A model generated the notes under the pieces. It saw nothing but the letters and a program-made list of their open reading frames with translations, made no database searches and was not told the DNA's origin. The position numbers and the translations under genes are program-made. From Pseudomonadota bacterium (lineage in GTDB: Bacteria > Desulfobacterota > Desulfovibrionia > Desulfovibrionales > Desulfovibrionaceae): a DNA stretch of 64,000 bases. This document shows positions 25,720 through 34,346 of the stretch, one piece after another. Position 1 is the stretch's first letter; every line of letters starts with the position of its first letter. The stretch spans positions 1 to 64,000 of the forward strand of contig JAHJLB010000001.1 of the NCBI GenBank assembly GCA_018822105.1. The letters are read 5' to 3'.

Positions 25720-26793
25720 ATGCTGAATAAGATAGCCCTGTTGCGCAGCGCCCTCTCCCCCAGCCGCATAGGATTCCTGATATATTTTGTGACCAGCCGG
25801 TGCAACTTTCATTGCCCGTTCTGCTTTTACAGGGAAGAAATCGACAACGGCGTGAAGGGGCAAGAACTGACCTTGGGCGAGGTGGAGCAGTTCGCGCGCA
25901 AGACCGGACCGCTGGCTCAATTGTCGCTCACGGGCGGAGAGCCCTTTCTCCGGCATGATTTCGCCGAGTTGGCCAAGATCATGGCGACGCACTGCCGTCC
26001 AACCTATCTGACGGTTCCGACCAATGGCTCAATGACGAAGGTTACAGCCCAATTCCTGGAGGGGTTTTTGCCATATTTCCCAGAAACAAACGTCCGCCTC
26101 GTGCTTTCCATCGATGGGATTGGGGAGGACCACGACAGGATCCGTGCGACACCAGGGGCTTTTCAGAAGCTCCAGAAGACGTATGAGGCGGTCAGCCCTT
26201 TACGGAAAAGATTCAAGAACCTGATTGTTGATGCGAACTCCTGTTACAGCGCTTCGAATCAAGACAGTCTCAGAGGGACACTTGAAACGCTGCATGGCGA
26301 CTATGAGTTTGATAATCTCTCCGTCACGTATGCTCGAGGCGAGTTGGCTGATCCAACTCTCAAGAAAGTGTCTGTGCAAATGTACATGGAACTGAATGAC
26401 TATCTCGGTTCATTGCCCAGGAAGAAAGAGTCGCGGTTTTTGTATCCCGTCTGGAGAGGGGTAAGGGATGTGTCCAGGGACCATTTGATCCGAACAATTT
26501 TTCATGATGAGTTTGTAACGCAATGCGTTGCCGGAAGGAAAATGGTCGTCGTTAGGGAGAACGGGGATGTTGCTCCGTGCGAAATCCTGGATAAGACATT
26601 TGGCAATCTGCGCGACAGTCATTATGATATATATGCTCTTCTTCGGTCCAAACGCGGCATAGGGATCCGCAAGTACATAAAAGAAACAAGGTGCAGGTGT
26701 TCACACGAATGTGCCCTGGCTTCCAACGTAATCTGGAGCCCTAGTATCTACCCTGCACTCGCAAAGGCAGCCTTGAAAAATGTCGGAAAGTGA
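25720..26793 (+). CDS. radical SAM protein with SPASM-like C-terminus
   Basis: I use ATG 25720 (MLNKIALLRSAL); ATG 25690, directly after the upstream stop, is an alternative. The 4Fe-4S motif CNFHCPFC is at C28/C32/C35 and the GGEPFLR motif follows. The C-terminal region contains CVAG, APCEIL and CRCSHEC, a cysteine set that fits a SPASM or twitch auxiliary cluster. SPASM proteins modify peptides, sugars or other small molecules by radical chemistry. Its stop lies inside the next gene (14-base overlap with the GT2 at 26780). No substrate peptide is visible nearby. Confidence 0.82.
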   Translation: MLNKIALLRSALSPSRIGFLIYFVTSRCNFHCPFCFYREEIDNGVKGQELTLGEVEQFARKTGPLAQLSLTGGEPFLRHDFAELAKIMATHCRPTYLTVPTNGSMTKVTAQFLEGFLPYFPETNVRLVLSIDGIGEDHDRIRATPGAFQKLQKTYEAVSPLRKRFKNLIVDANSCYSASNQDSLRGTLETLHGDYEFDNLSVTYARGELADPTLKKVSVQMYMELNDYLGSLPRKKESRFLYPVWRGVRDVSRDHLIRTIFHDEFVTQCVAGRKMVVVRENGDVAPCEILDKTFGNLRDSHYDIYALLRSKRGIGIRKYIKETRCRCSHECALASNVIWSPSIYPALAKAALKNVGK

Positions 26794-27790
26794 GAAGTCG
26801 TATATGTGTGCATATCCTCGCATTAGTGTGATAATACCGTGTTTCAATGCGTTCGAGACTATTCTCGCATGTATTGAAAGTGTTTTTGCTACTGCCTATT
26901 ATGACTTTGAGGTCATCGTTGTTGATGACAAGTCAACAGATAGTTCAAGAGAGATCGTTGCAGGATTGGCTAAGGAGCATGCCGCACTCCGGCTGATCAC
27001 CATGGGAGAGAACGGCGGGCCAGCAAAAGCACGCAATGAAGGTGCACGGAAAGCGACCGGGGACATCCTGTTTTTTCTAGATAGCGATACCGAGATGCTT
27101 TCTGATACGCTTGAGAAGACAGCATTCAGGATGCAGACAGCTGACGTCGTTGTGGGTATTTATGCAGCAGAATCCCTGAATAGATCTTTATGCCCTCGCT
27201 ACAAGGGGTTGTTGAACTATTACTTTTTCAGCAGGAAAGGTGTCATCCCCTATGAAGTCTTTGACGCTTCTAGGGCGGCTATCAAAGCAGAAATATTCCA
27301 TCGAGAGGGTGGGTTCAACGAGTCCCTTGCCTGGGGTATGGATTACGAGAATGAGGAATTTGGCTATAGGCTCTGCGGGAAGTATGCTATGGTGCTTGAT
27401 CCAGAGATTCAAGTTCGCCATCACTTTCCCGAATTCAACAAAATGACTCGTGACTATTTTTGTCGGGTTGCACTCTGGATGGCTATTTTTCTTAAAAGAA
27501 AACGTTTTGAATCTGGAGGAGTGACAACTGGCGGTGTCGGGGCGAGTTCCGCAGCTCTGTTGGGCGCACTCGGATCTCTCGTCCTTATTCCAGCACATTT
27601 CGCCTTCGGGTGGCTGTCTTTGCTGTCCTTTGGGTGTTATCTGGCCGGGTACGTTTCCTTTTTCAGCTTTGTTTGGCGACAGGATGCCCAATTCCTTCCA
27701 GCAGCAATCGTCCTGAATATGTATTTTACTATGGTAATAGCTTGCGGTGCAGCTTGGGGGCTTTGCAAAGCTCTGCGTTCGGCAGCATAG
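26780..27790 (+). CDS. GT2 glycosyltransferase with C-terminal membrane segment
   Basis: A 336-residue family 2 glycosyltransferase. ISVIIPCFNAFETI, VVDDKSTDSS, GPAKARNEGARKA and the metal-binding DSDTEM are all present, and the GGFNESLAWGMDYENEEFGYRL region is the ED-type acceptor loop. Two or three hydrophobic helices (about 255-330) anchor it in the membrane. It overlaps the radical SAM gene by 14 bases and ends the AT-rich block, only 19 bases from the end of the convergent minus-strand gene. It likely adds a sugar to the product of the preceding modification genes (inference). Confidence 0.85.
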   Translation: MSESEKSYMCAYPRISVIIPCFNAFETILACIESVFATAYYDFEVIVVDDKSTDSSREIVAGLAKEHAALRLITMGENGGPAKARNEGARKATGDILFFLDSDTEMLSDTLEKTAFRMQTADVVVGIYAAESLNRSLCPRYKGLLNYYFFSRKGVIPYEVFDASRAAIKAEIFHREGGFNESLAWGMDYENEEFGYRLCGKYAMVLDPEIQVRHHFPEFNKMTRDYFCRVALWMAIFLKRKRFESGGVTTGGVGASSAALLGALGSLVLIPAHFAFGWLSLLSFGCYLAGYVSFFSFVWRQDAQFLPAAIVLNMYFTMVIACGAAWGLCKALRSAA

Positions 27791-27809
27791 GACTATCGCC
27801 CCGCCTCGC

Positions 27810-28928
27810 TCAGCTGCACACCTCCGACTGAATCTGCACCCTGTTGCCCCAGCACACCGCGCAGAGCGAGAACTTGCCACCAGCTCGGCGGTAGGCCCGG
27901 CGCATGGCGTTGGCGCGCGGCCCGTTGAAGACGCTGGAAAGCCCTTCCTCGTACACGTTGCCCATGTAGAGCTCCTTGGTCTTGAACCCCGTGGCGAAGC
28001 AGCAGGCATAGGCCTCGCCGTCGGGCATGATGCTTAGACCTTGGAACGGGTTCCGGCAGATGTCCAACAGCGGCATGGTCATGCACTTGTGCCGGCAACG
28101 GCCGGTGGTTTCGTCAAAATAGTAGAGGTTATAGCACTCCTTGCTGGCCTTCCAGTGCTGGAACAACTCCGGTGTGGTTTCAAAAGGATGGGCCTGGCAG
28201 AATTCCAGGGAGGGAGCAGGCGGGAAGAAGACCTCGACGAAGAAGGAGACGTTGGAGAATTGCGAAAAATACTTTCGCGCCTGCTCCACCTCGCCCTCGG
28301 TGAAGGCGTGGACGAGGTATTTGACCCGAATGTCAAGGGTGGAGCCCTTACGCAGGGTCGCTTCGCTCAGGCGCTCCACATTAGCGACCACAGTGGCCAG
28401 CTTGCCACCCCGGCGATAGGTCTCGTAGCTTGTCTGCGAGAACCCATCCACGGCAAAGGTGATCTGCGACAAGCCGCTGTCGACCACAGCCTCCGCGTCC
28501 ATGACGTGGCCGTTTGTGTCGAGTTTGACATAGATGCCGCAGTCCTGGGCAACGAGGGAGATCATGTCGTAGAGTTGCGGGTTGAGAAAGGCCTCGCCCG
28601 GAGAGGTCAGGTCCAGGGTGTGCGCGAGCTTGGCGCCCTGGTCCAAGATGCGGGAGAACTGCTCGAGCCTCATGAACTTGTTGGGATCCCGCGCGGCCAA
28701 AACGCGGGCTTCGGGGTAGCCGTGAGCCATGCAGGCCACGCAGTGGAGGTTGCAGGCGTTGACCACGCCCACGATCAGGTTAGTGGGGAAGAAAGGCAGG
28801 AAATGCTCCTGGCGGCCCAGTGCGGCATGGGCCTTGGCCGCGAGGGAGTTGAGCAATGTGCCCAGGCCCCTGGAGAGGCCCTTGCGGTGCATGATGCCCA
28901 TCCACGCGTGCAGTCGATTCCGAATCAT
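27810..28928 (-). CDS. radical SAM/SPASM protein
   Basis: The start is ATG 28928: the preceding ATG at 28940 carries a GGAGG that sits exactly five bases before 28928, so it is the ribosome site and not the start. The 372-residue protein has CNLHCVAC at C59/C63/C66 and the TSPGEAFLN substitute for the GGEP motif. Its C-terminal SPASM cysteine set includes CRHKC, ICRNP, YACCFA and CAVCW. It is the last gene of the minus-strand operon led by 34237. Its GC-rich codon use differs from the adjacent AT-rich block. The substrate is unknown. Confidence 0.83.
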   Translation of the reverse strand: MIRNRLHAWMGIMHRKGLSRGLGTLLNSLAAKAHAALGRQEHFLPFFPTNLIVGVVNACNLHCVACMAHGYPEARVLAARDPNKFMRLEQFSRILDQGAKLAHTLDLTSPGEAFLNPQLYDMISLVAQDCGIYVKLDTNGHVMDAEAVVDSGLSQITFAVDGFSQTSYETYRRGGKLATVVANVERLSEATLRKGSTLDIRVKYLVHAFTEGEVEQARKYFSQFSNVSFFVEVFFPPAPSLEFCQAHPFETTPELFQHWKASKECYNLYYFDETTGRCRHKCMTMPLLDICRNPFQGLSIMPDGEAYACCFATGFKTKELYMGNVYEEGLSSVFNGPRANAMRRAYRRAGGKFSLCAVCWGNRVQIQSEVCS

Positions 28929-28947
28929 ATGGACCTCCATGAAAAGG

Positions 28948-29874
28948 CTAGCCCCTGTTGACCAGGCGGGCAGCCCAGCGCAGCGGCGCCGTCACCCGCC
29001 ACGAGGTCGAGTTGTGCAGGTCTTGAAGGAACTTCTCGCGCCGCTTGTTTTCCAGCGCCATGCAGGTCGGGCTCAGGCGCATGCTGAAGCGCAGGCGTCT
29101 TCCGAGCCGGTGGCGCAAGCTGCTTCCGTAGTGTTTGTCCGCGAGCGCCAGCAACCGCTCGACGAAGGCCTCGGGCACGGGGACCGCCGGGGCGTCCTCG
29201 GTGTCATAGTCCCAGGGAAGCGAGAAGGAGTTCAACAGAGACTCCAGCACCCGCTCGCGGTCCCCATCGTATATGCAGAATCCAGCCCCGAAGGCGTCCT
29301 CTCCCACGCTCTCGAATTTCTCCAGCTCCAGGCTGTGGTAGGCGTAGATTCCGGACCGCGCCTGGGTGTGGCTGATGGCGGTGTCGTGGAATCCGATGAC
29401 AGCTCCGCGCTTCAGGTGTGGCAGCAGGCACAGGCAATCAATGCTGGCCCAGGGGTGGCAGTGGTTGGCGTCGATATAGAGGAAGTCCAGCGGGTGCTTG
29501 ATGATGTCATCGGCGTCCAGCGCGGTGGCCTGGGTGTGCAGCCGGTGCAAAGGCAGCAATTCCGGCAAGACGGTCTCCAGAATCTCTCCGATGCGGCGCT
29601 GCCCGTTGAAGTAGGTGGTTTGCCCGAAATCGATGCCGTAGAGCAGCGGGCTGTCGGTGTACTGGAGGGCCTTCAGCAGCAGCGCGCAGGAAAGGGCGCC
29701 GGCGGAAACTCCGACCTCGGCCATGACCTCCGGCCGAAAGCGCTCCAGCACCCCCATGTGGAAGGCGAAGCGCTCCACGCTTGTGGAGACCTCGCGGACC
29801 GCCCATTGCGGCAGCCGGCTGCAGTATTCCTTGGCCGCGGCCAGTTCCTGTCCCAGTGAAATTCCATGCGTCAT
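28948..29874 (-). CDS. SAM methyltransferase (Methyltransf_24-like)
   Basis: The 308-residue protein, from ATG 29874, has a motif I-like AEVGVSAGALSC (about 52-63), YGIDFG, LDFLYIDANH and GAVIGFHDT, a pattern of cephalosporin-hydroxylase or Methyltransf_24-type enzymes. The C-terminal tail STSWRVTAPLRW is a motif I associate with glycan-locus proteins. A run of three His/Cys-rich positions (ANHCHPW) may bind metal. It lies 43 bases after the radical SAM/zinc-ribbon gene and 19 bases before the SPASM gene, so all three are probably one transcript. Confidence 0.75.
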   Translation of the reverse strand: MTHGISLGQELAAAKEYCSRLPQWAVREVSTSVERFAFHMGVLERFRPEVMAEVGVSAGALSCALLLKALQYTDSPLLYGIDFGQTTYFNGQRRIGEILETVLPELLPLHRLHTQATALDADDIIKHPLDFLYIDANHCHPWASIDCLCLLPHLKRGAVIGFHDTAISHTQARSGIYAYHSLELEKFESVGEDAFGAGFCIYDGDRERVLESLLNSFSLPWDYDTEDAPAVPVPEAFVERLLALADKHYGSSLRHRLGRRLRFSMRLSPTCMALENKRREKFLQDLHNSTSWRVTAPLRWAARLVNRG

Positions 29875-29917
29875 AGGGCACCAACCTCTTTGGGCCGCGG
29901 CGGTCTTGTTCCCGTGT

Positions 29918-31927
29918 TCATGCCTGGCCCCTGCCTCGGATGAAGCGCAAGAGGTCCAGCGCGCCATCTCCCAGGCAGCGGCGGAGCACCCGGAACACCC
30001 GGGCGGCCAGGCTGGCCTCGCGCCAGAGTTGCTTGACGAACTCCGGGCTGGGCAGGGCCAGGACGGCGGGTGCAGGCGCACCGTGACTGCGCATGCCACG
30101 CAGGAGTCCCGCCATGTTCTGGAACGGGTCCAGGTTGAGGAGGCAGTCCGGACGCAAGGCCGCTATCTGCTCCACATCGACCACAGGATAGTTCAGGTAC
30201 AAGGAATGGGGCGAAGGCTCGTAGGGGTGGATGCCGACGATCCTGGAGTAGTCCAGCCCCAGCAGGTCGATGCGCAGCAGGAAGTCCAGGTCGTTGTTGG
30301 TGCCGCAGACAACGATGCGCTCGTGCCGGTTCAGCGCCTCACCGAGACTGCGCACATGGGCCTGCTGATCTTCCATTCCGGCGGCGGGCAACACATCCCA
30401 GCCGATGGGCCGGCGGCACTTCGGGCACATCTGCGTCCGGTTGACGCCGATGCCCAGAAAGCCCAAGTAGGAGCGGCCAAACAGGGTGAACCTTTTGCGC
30501 AGGGCGGCGCCGCAATGCAGGCACTGGCCCGAGAGTTCGCAGTGCGTCCAGCGGGTTCCCCGTTCGATGCTGCGGGTGATGTTGCGCACCCTGTTGGTGT
30601 TGAAAAGGTGCGTGTTGAAGCGGCGCACCTCGCGTGCGGCCACCTCGAAGAACTGCGGGGTGGGCATGTCCGTCATGTTGATGAAGCGCTTCCTGGAGTC
30701 TGGCGCGAACAGTTCGCCGCACATGCTGTCCAGGTGGGCCTGCTCGTCCTTGATGAGCCCCCGGGCAACGGCGTGGCTGTAGACCTCCGTGCCCTGGTAG
30801 ACGAAGAGCAGCGCCTCGCCGGAGTTGATGTCCTCCTGGATCATCAGGTCGATGGTCTTGCGCAGGTCCTCTTCGGTCTCCCCCTCGTAGCCCACGATGA
30901 AGGTGCCGCCGGCGGGCAGCTTGGCTTCCAGGCAGTTGCGGAAGAATTCCGTGATGTCCGCTGCGTTGGTCTTCTTGTTCATCCGGGTCAGAACAACGTC
31001 CGAGCCGGACTCGATGCCTGAGGAGATGGCCATGCAGCCGGCCTCGCGCATCATGACCAGGGTCTCCACGTCGAGCTTGGCGTCGATGCGCATCTGCACG
31101 AACCAGGGCTTGCGCACGGGCAATTGCACATAGGCTTGGCAGAATTCGCGCACCTCGCGCGCCGTGGGGTAGAACATCTCGTTCATGAAGCAGAGGCAGT
31201 CGAAGTCATAGGTGTCCACGAGGTAGCGTATCTCGTCCAGCACGTGGGGGATGGGCCGCTTGCGGAAGCCGCCGATGGTGGGTGAACAGAACCCGCATTT
31301 GCCGATGCAGCCGCGGCCCGAAAGGACGGGCATGAAGCGCAGGTGTTGGCCCACATGGCCAAAACTGGAGTGGGCGATGTAGAAGTCCGTGTCGAAGTGG
31401 TGCCAGGCGGGGATGGTGTTCACGGCGCCCACGTCCAGGCGCTTGCACGGGTTGCGCACCACCTGGCCGTCCGCCCCGCGGAAGAAGATGCCGTCATAGC
31501 CGGTGAAGTCCCGCTCGCCGCGCTTCAAGGCCTCCAGGAATCTCGGGAGGCTGGTTTCGGCCTCGCCGAAGACCCCGTAGTCAATTTCCAGCTGGTTGAA
31601 AAGCAGGTCGTCGTTGGCGTCCTTGATGATGTTGCCGCCGAGGATGAAGGGGCTCTCTGGCGCATGCAGCCGCGCGAGTTCGCGCAGGCGGCGGAAGAAG
31701 CGGTGGAAACAGATGAGGCCGCCAGCGGCCACGGCCATATATTTGGTGCTGCGTAGCCGCTGCACGACGACCCGCTCCCAGTCCTTGGTGGTGGTCAGGT
31801 CGATGAAGTCGAAGGGCACCCCGAGCTGTTCCAGGCAGGCCAGCACGTAGGCCATGCCCAGCGGCCATTCCGGCCAGCCGACGCAAGTGGGGCAAAGGAC
31901 GAGTATTTTCTCCTGGGCGTTCGGCAT
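29918..31927 (-). CDS. B12-radical SAM protein with zinc ribbon and extra C-terminal domain
   Basis: A 669-residue protein. Residues about 6-165 are a cobalamin-binding-like domain, and the radical SAM motif CIGKCGFC is at C207/C211/C214. SSGIESGSD and IVGYEGETEEDL mark the barrel. After the usual end of the family come a CxxC pair at 469-472 and another at 501-504, which look like a zinc ribbon. A final domain (about 520-669) has IVVCGTNNDLDFLL and NYPVVDVEQI, reminiscent of the nucleoside- or sugar-binding tail of C-methyltransferases. The combination is unusual. It is flanked by the ABC exporter and a methyltransferase on the same strand. Confidence 0.8.
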   Translation of the reverse strand: MPNAQEKILVLCPTCVGWPEWPLGMAYVLACLEQLGVPFDFIDLTTTKDWERVVVQRLRSTKYMAVAAGGLICFHRFFRRLRELARLHAPESPFILGGNIIKDANDDLLFNQLEIDYGVFGEAETSLPRFLEALKRGERDFTGYDGIFFRGADGQVVRNPCKRLDVGAVNTIPAWHHFDTDFYIAHSSFGHVGQHLRFMPVLSGRGCIGKCGFCSPTIGGFRKRPIPHVLDEIRYLVDTYDFDCLCFMNEMFYPTAREVREFCQAYVQLPVRKPWFVQMRIDAKLDVETLVMMREAGCMAISSGIESGSDVVLTRMNKKTNAADITEFFRNCLEAKLPAGGTFIVGYEGETEEDLRKTIDLMIQEDINSGEALLFVYQGTEVYSHAVARGLIKDEQAHLDSMCGELFAPDSRKRFINMTDMPTPQFFEVAAREVRRFNTHLFNTNRVRNITRSIERGTRWTHCELSGQCLHCGAALRKRFTLFGRSYLGFLGIGVNRTQMCPKCRRPIGWDVLPAAGMEDQQAHVRSLGEALNRHERIVVCGTNNDLDFLLRIDLLGLDYSRIVGIHPYEPSPHSLYLNYPVVDVEQIAALRPDCLLNLDPFQNMAGLLRGMRSHGAPAPAVLALPSPEFVKQLWREASLAARVFRVLRRCLGDGALDLLRFIRGRGQA

Positions 31928-31960
31928 GTGTTTTCCCTTTGTTTCGCCGGGCGCGGAAGG

Positions 31961-33664
31961 CTAGGCTTCCGCCGCTTCCGTTGCGGCCTGGGGCGCGACG
32001 GTCTCGTAGACCCTGTCCGCCACCTTGCGGACGCTGCCCTGGTGCGACACGACCAGAACGGCCATGTTCTGCTTCAGCCGGGCCACAGTGGCCATTATCT
32101 CATCTGCTGTGGCCGGGTCCAGCCCGGTGGTGGCCTCGTCAAGGATCAGGAGCCTGGGGCCGGCGATGACGGCCCGCGCGATCATGAGCCTCTGGCGCTG
32201 TCCGCCGGACAGGCCGCGGCCGTGCTCACCCACCATGGCGTCCAGGCCCTGGGGGGTGGCCTCCACAAAGGAGCGGGCTCCCGCCTTGTCCAGGGCGGCC
32301 CAGATCTCGGCGTCGGAGAATTCGCGGCCGATGGCCACGTTGCTGCGCACGGTGTCGTTGAAGAGGAAAACCTCCTGGGGGACGTAGCCGATCTGCTCAC
32401 GCCAGGTGCGGATGTCGACGTCCTCCAGGGGCACGTTGTCTATCAGCACCTTTCCGCCTGTGGGGCGCACAAGCCCGGTGACCAGGTCGGTGACGGTGGT
32501 CTTGCCCGAGCCCGAAGGCCCCGAAAGCGCCGTGATGGCCCCGAAGGGGATGCTCAGGGTCAGGCCGCGGAGCACCGGGCGCTCACCGTAGGAGAAATCA
32601 ACCTGCTCCAAATCCACCGCATGGCGCAGGATGATGGGGGAGCCAGAGTCTGCGGGCTGCTCATGCTCGCTCACCTCCTTGATCTTCGACAGCAGCGACA
32701 CAAACTGGGCCTCTTGCAAGGCGTACTGCTGATAATTCTGCTGCGCGGCAGAGAACCTGCTCACCAGGCGGTGGAAGAAAAAGGCCATGGTGAAGAGCAT
32801 GGCCTCGTCCATGTTCAGGGTCTGCTTGCTGGCATAAATGCCTCCGGCGAGCAGGATGGTCAGCAGCGGCTCCTGGATCGTGGTCAGGAGCCCCACTCCC
32901 AGCACGTGTTGCCGGGCAGCGACCTTGAAGCGCTCAGCCAAGGCACGGATGCAGAGCAGAAATTTTTCTTCCGCAGCCATGACCTTGAGCGGTTTGGCGC
33001 CGATGAGGGCATCTGTGAAGAAGGAAGTCATGGAGTTCAGCGCCTCCGCCTGCCGCACGCCGGCCCTGCGGACATAGCTGATGAGTCCGCGGAAAAGGGT
33101 AAAAAATACCCCGCCGACCACCAGGGCCGCGACCATTACCTCCCAGGAGATGTACAGGCCGGCCACCAGATAGCTCAACGCCTGAAATAATTGCGACAGC
33201 ACTTGGCAGATGCAGCGCAGGGCCACGCCCGCCTGCGAAGACTCCGAAGAGAGGGCGAAGGTGAGACGGCCTGCAGGCTGGGAAACAAAATACGACCATT
33301 TGGCGCGCAGGAGGCAGTCCAGCATTTCGCTGCGCAGCCGTGTCGTTATCTCGGCTTCGACGTAGCCCGTTTGCTGGTAGGCCATGAGGGTGAGGACAGC
33401 CTTGAGGATCATGGCCGCGCAGATGGTCAGCAGGATATTGCCCAGGCTCGGCACCACTCCCGCCGAGAGGAAAAACTGGTTGATCTTGACCAGGAGGGCG
33501 TTGTTGGTGGGATCCTTCCCGAACAGCCCCCCCAGGAGCGGCAGCACGCTCACCGCTCCGACGGACTCCACCACGCCGGCCAGCGTGAGGAAAAAGAGCA
33601 TGGAGATGGTGTGGCGTGGGAACTGCCGGATGAAGTAGAACCAGGAAGGCGTGGCGAAACGCAT
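31961..33664 (-). CDS. ABC exporter, fused membrane and ATPase domains (MsbA/PglK-like)
   Basis: 567 residues with an N-terminal six-helix ABC membrane domain (about 15-320) and a C-terminal ATPase. Walker A GPSGSGKT is at 382-389, LSGGQ at 485-489 and Walker B LLILDE at 505-510. This architecture suits flippases of lipid-linked glycans (PglK, MsbA) or peptide exporters. As the only transporter in the island it is the best candidate for moving the finished lipid-linked product across the inner membrane. It follows the regulator gene by 48 bases, a gap that contains a seven-base-pair hairpin (33691-33712) without a T-run, so not a terminator. Confidence 0.85.
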   Translation of the reverse strand: MRFATPSWFYFIRQFPRHTISMLFFLTLAGVVESVGAVSVLPLLGGLFGKDPTNNALLVKINQFFLSAGVVPSLGNILLTICAAMILKAVLTLMAYQQTGYVEAEITTRLRSEMLDCLLRAKWSYFVSQPAGRLTFALSSESSQAGVALRCICQVLSQLFQALSYLVAGLYISWEVMVAALVVGGVFFTLFRGLISYVRRAGVRQAEALNSMTSFFTDALIGAKPLKVMAAEEKFLLCIRALAERFKVAARQHVLGVGLLTTIQEPLLTILLAGGIYASKQTLNMDEAMLFTMAFFFHRLVSRFSAAQQNYQQYALQEAQFVSLLSKIKEVSEHEQPADSGSPIILRHAVDLEQVDFSYGERPVLRGLTLSIPFGAITALSGPSGSGKTTVTDLVTGLVRPTGGKVLIDNVPLEDVDIRTWREQIGYVPQEVFLFNDTVRSNVAIGREFSDAEIWAALDKAGARSFVEATPQGLDAMVGEHGRGLSGGQRQRLMIARAVIAGPRLLILDEATTGLDPATADEIMATVARLKQNMAVLVVSHQGSVRKVADRVYETVAPQAATEAAEA

Positions 33665-33712
33665 GGTGTTTCTCGGTTTCCGGTGCTGGGCGGCGGCCTG
33701 GGCCAGCCGCCG

Positions 33713-34237
33713 TTAAAGGATTTTCCAGTTGGGGCGTTTGACGAAGATGTCCCGGCAGCGGGAGAATTCCGCGGTGTCCACGGCCAGAACCCGGACCTTG
33801 CGGTTGATCTTGCTCTCGGCGATGCTCGCCAGCTCGTCCAGGCGGGTCCGGTCCACCTCGCCCACCACCAGCAGGTCAATGAGGCCGGTATCCTTGCCCA
33901 GGGCGTAGTCGTCCAGGATGTACACCGCCTCCACCTTGCCGAGGCTGGCGAGGACCTCGTCCAGCAGCTGGTCGATGCCGATGGTCTTGCGCACGATGGA
34001 GCTGATCTCCGGATAGAACGGATGCCCGGTGTTGGCGCGGAAATAGGAGCTGCGCCCGTTCTGCTCCCGCTCCAGATACCCGGCGCTGCTCAGGCTGTCC
34101 AATTCCTCCTTGAGGGCGTTGGGCGAAAGCGCGAACTCCTTGGCCAGCTCCCTCAGGTAGCAGGAGACCCCGGGGTTCAGGAACAGCTTCAGCAAGAGCT
34201 TGATGCGGGTCTTGGAGGTGAACAACTGCGTGAGCAT
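33713..34237 (-). CDS. winged-helix regulator with nucleotidyltransferase-like domain
   Basis: A 174-residue protein beginning MLTQLFTSKTRIKLL, a typical start of an ArsR-like winged helix (residues about 1-72; LRELAKEFALSPNALKEELDSL is recognition-helix-like). Residues about 85-174 resemble a degenerate nucleotidyltransferase fold (ILDDYALGKDTGLIDLLVVG). Proteins of this build head polysaccharide operons in deltaproteobacteria. It is the first gene of the minus-strand operon 34237-27810. No ribosome site precedes ATG 34237, and a promoter-like pair at 34244-34272 would place transcription start at the ATG. A role as local transcription regulator is inferred. Confidence 0.78.
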   Translation of the reverse strand: MLTQLFTSKTRIKLLLKLFLNPGVSCYLRELAKEFALSPNALKEELDSLSSAGYLEREQNGRSSYFRANTGHPFYPEISSIVRKTIGIDQLLDEVLASLGKVEAVYILDDYALGKDTGLIDLLVVGEVDRTRLDELASIAESKINRKVRVLAVDTAEFSRCRDIFVKRPNWKIL

Positions 34238-34243
34238 GGCAAG

Positions 34244-34272
34244 TTCGTACAGAAAAAGAGGACAACCGTCAA
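34244..34272 (-). promoter_or_regulatory. sigma70-like promoter for the 34237 operon
   Basis: On the minus strand TTGACG (34272-34267), 17 bases and TACGAA (34249-34244) are followed six bases later by ATG 34237. Initiation 7 bases after the -10 would make this transcript leaderless, consistent with the missing Shine-Dalgarno. Confidence 0.42.
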
Positions 34273-34310
34273 CGGGCTATCGTGCGGCGGCTGTCCCGCC
34301 GCCCCAGCCC

Positions 34311-34339
34311 TTGCCTCTTGCCCGGCTCCAGCGTATACA
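34311..34339 (+). promoter_or_regulatory. sigma70-like promoter for lutA
   Basis: TTGCCT (34311-34316), 17 bases and TATACA (34334-34339) precede ATG 34347 by only seven bases. Each box matches four of six consensus positions. As with the divergent gene, no ribosome site is visible, so a leaderless lutA transcript is predicted. Confidence 0.42.
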
Positions 34340-34346
34340 CTTGACA

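Noticed and set aside
33691-33712. Hairpin between the regulator and the ABC exporter
   Set aside because: There is no T-run and the genes are closely spaced, so it is not a terminator; no other role can be supported.
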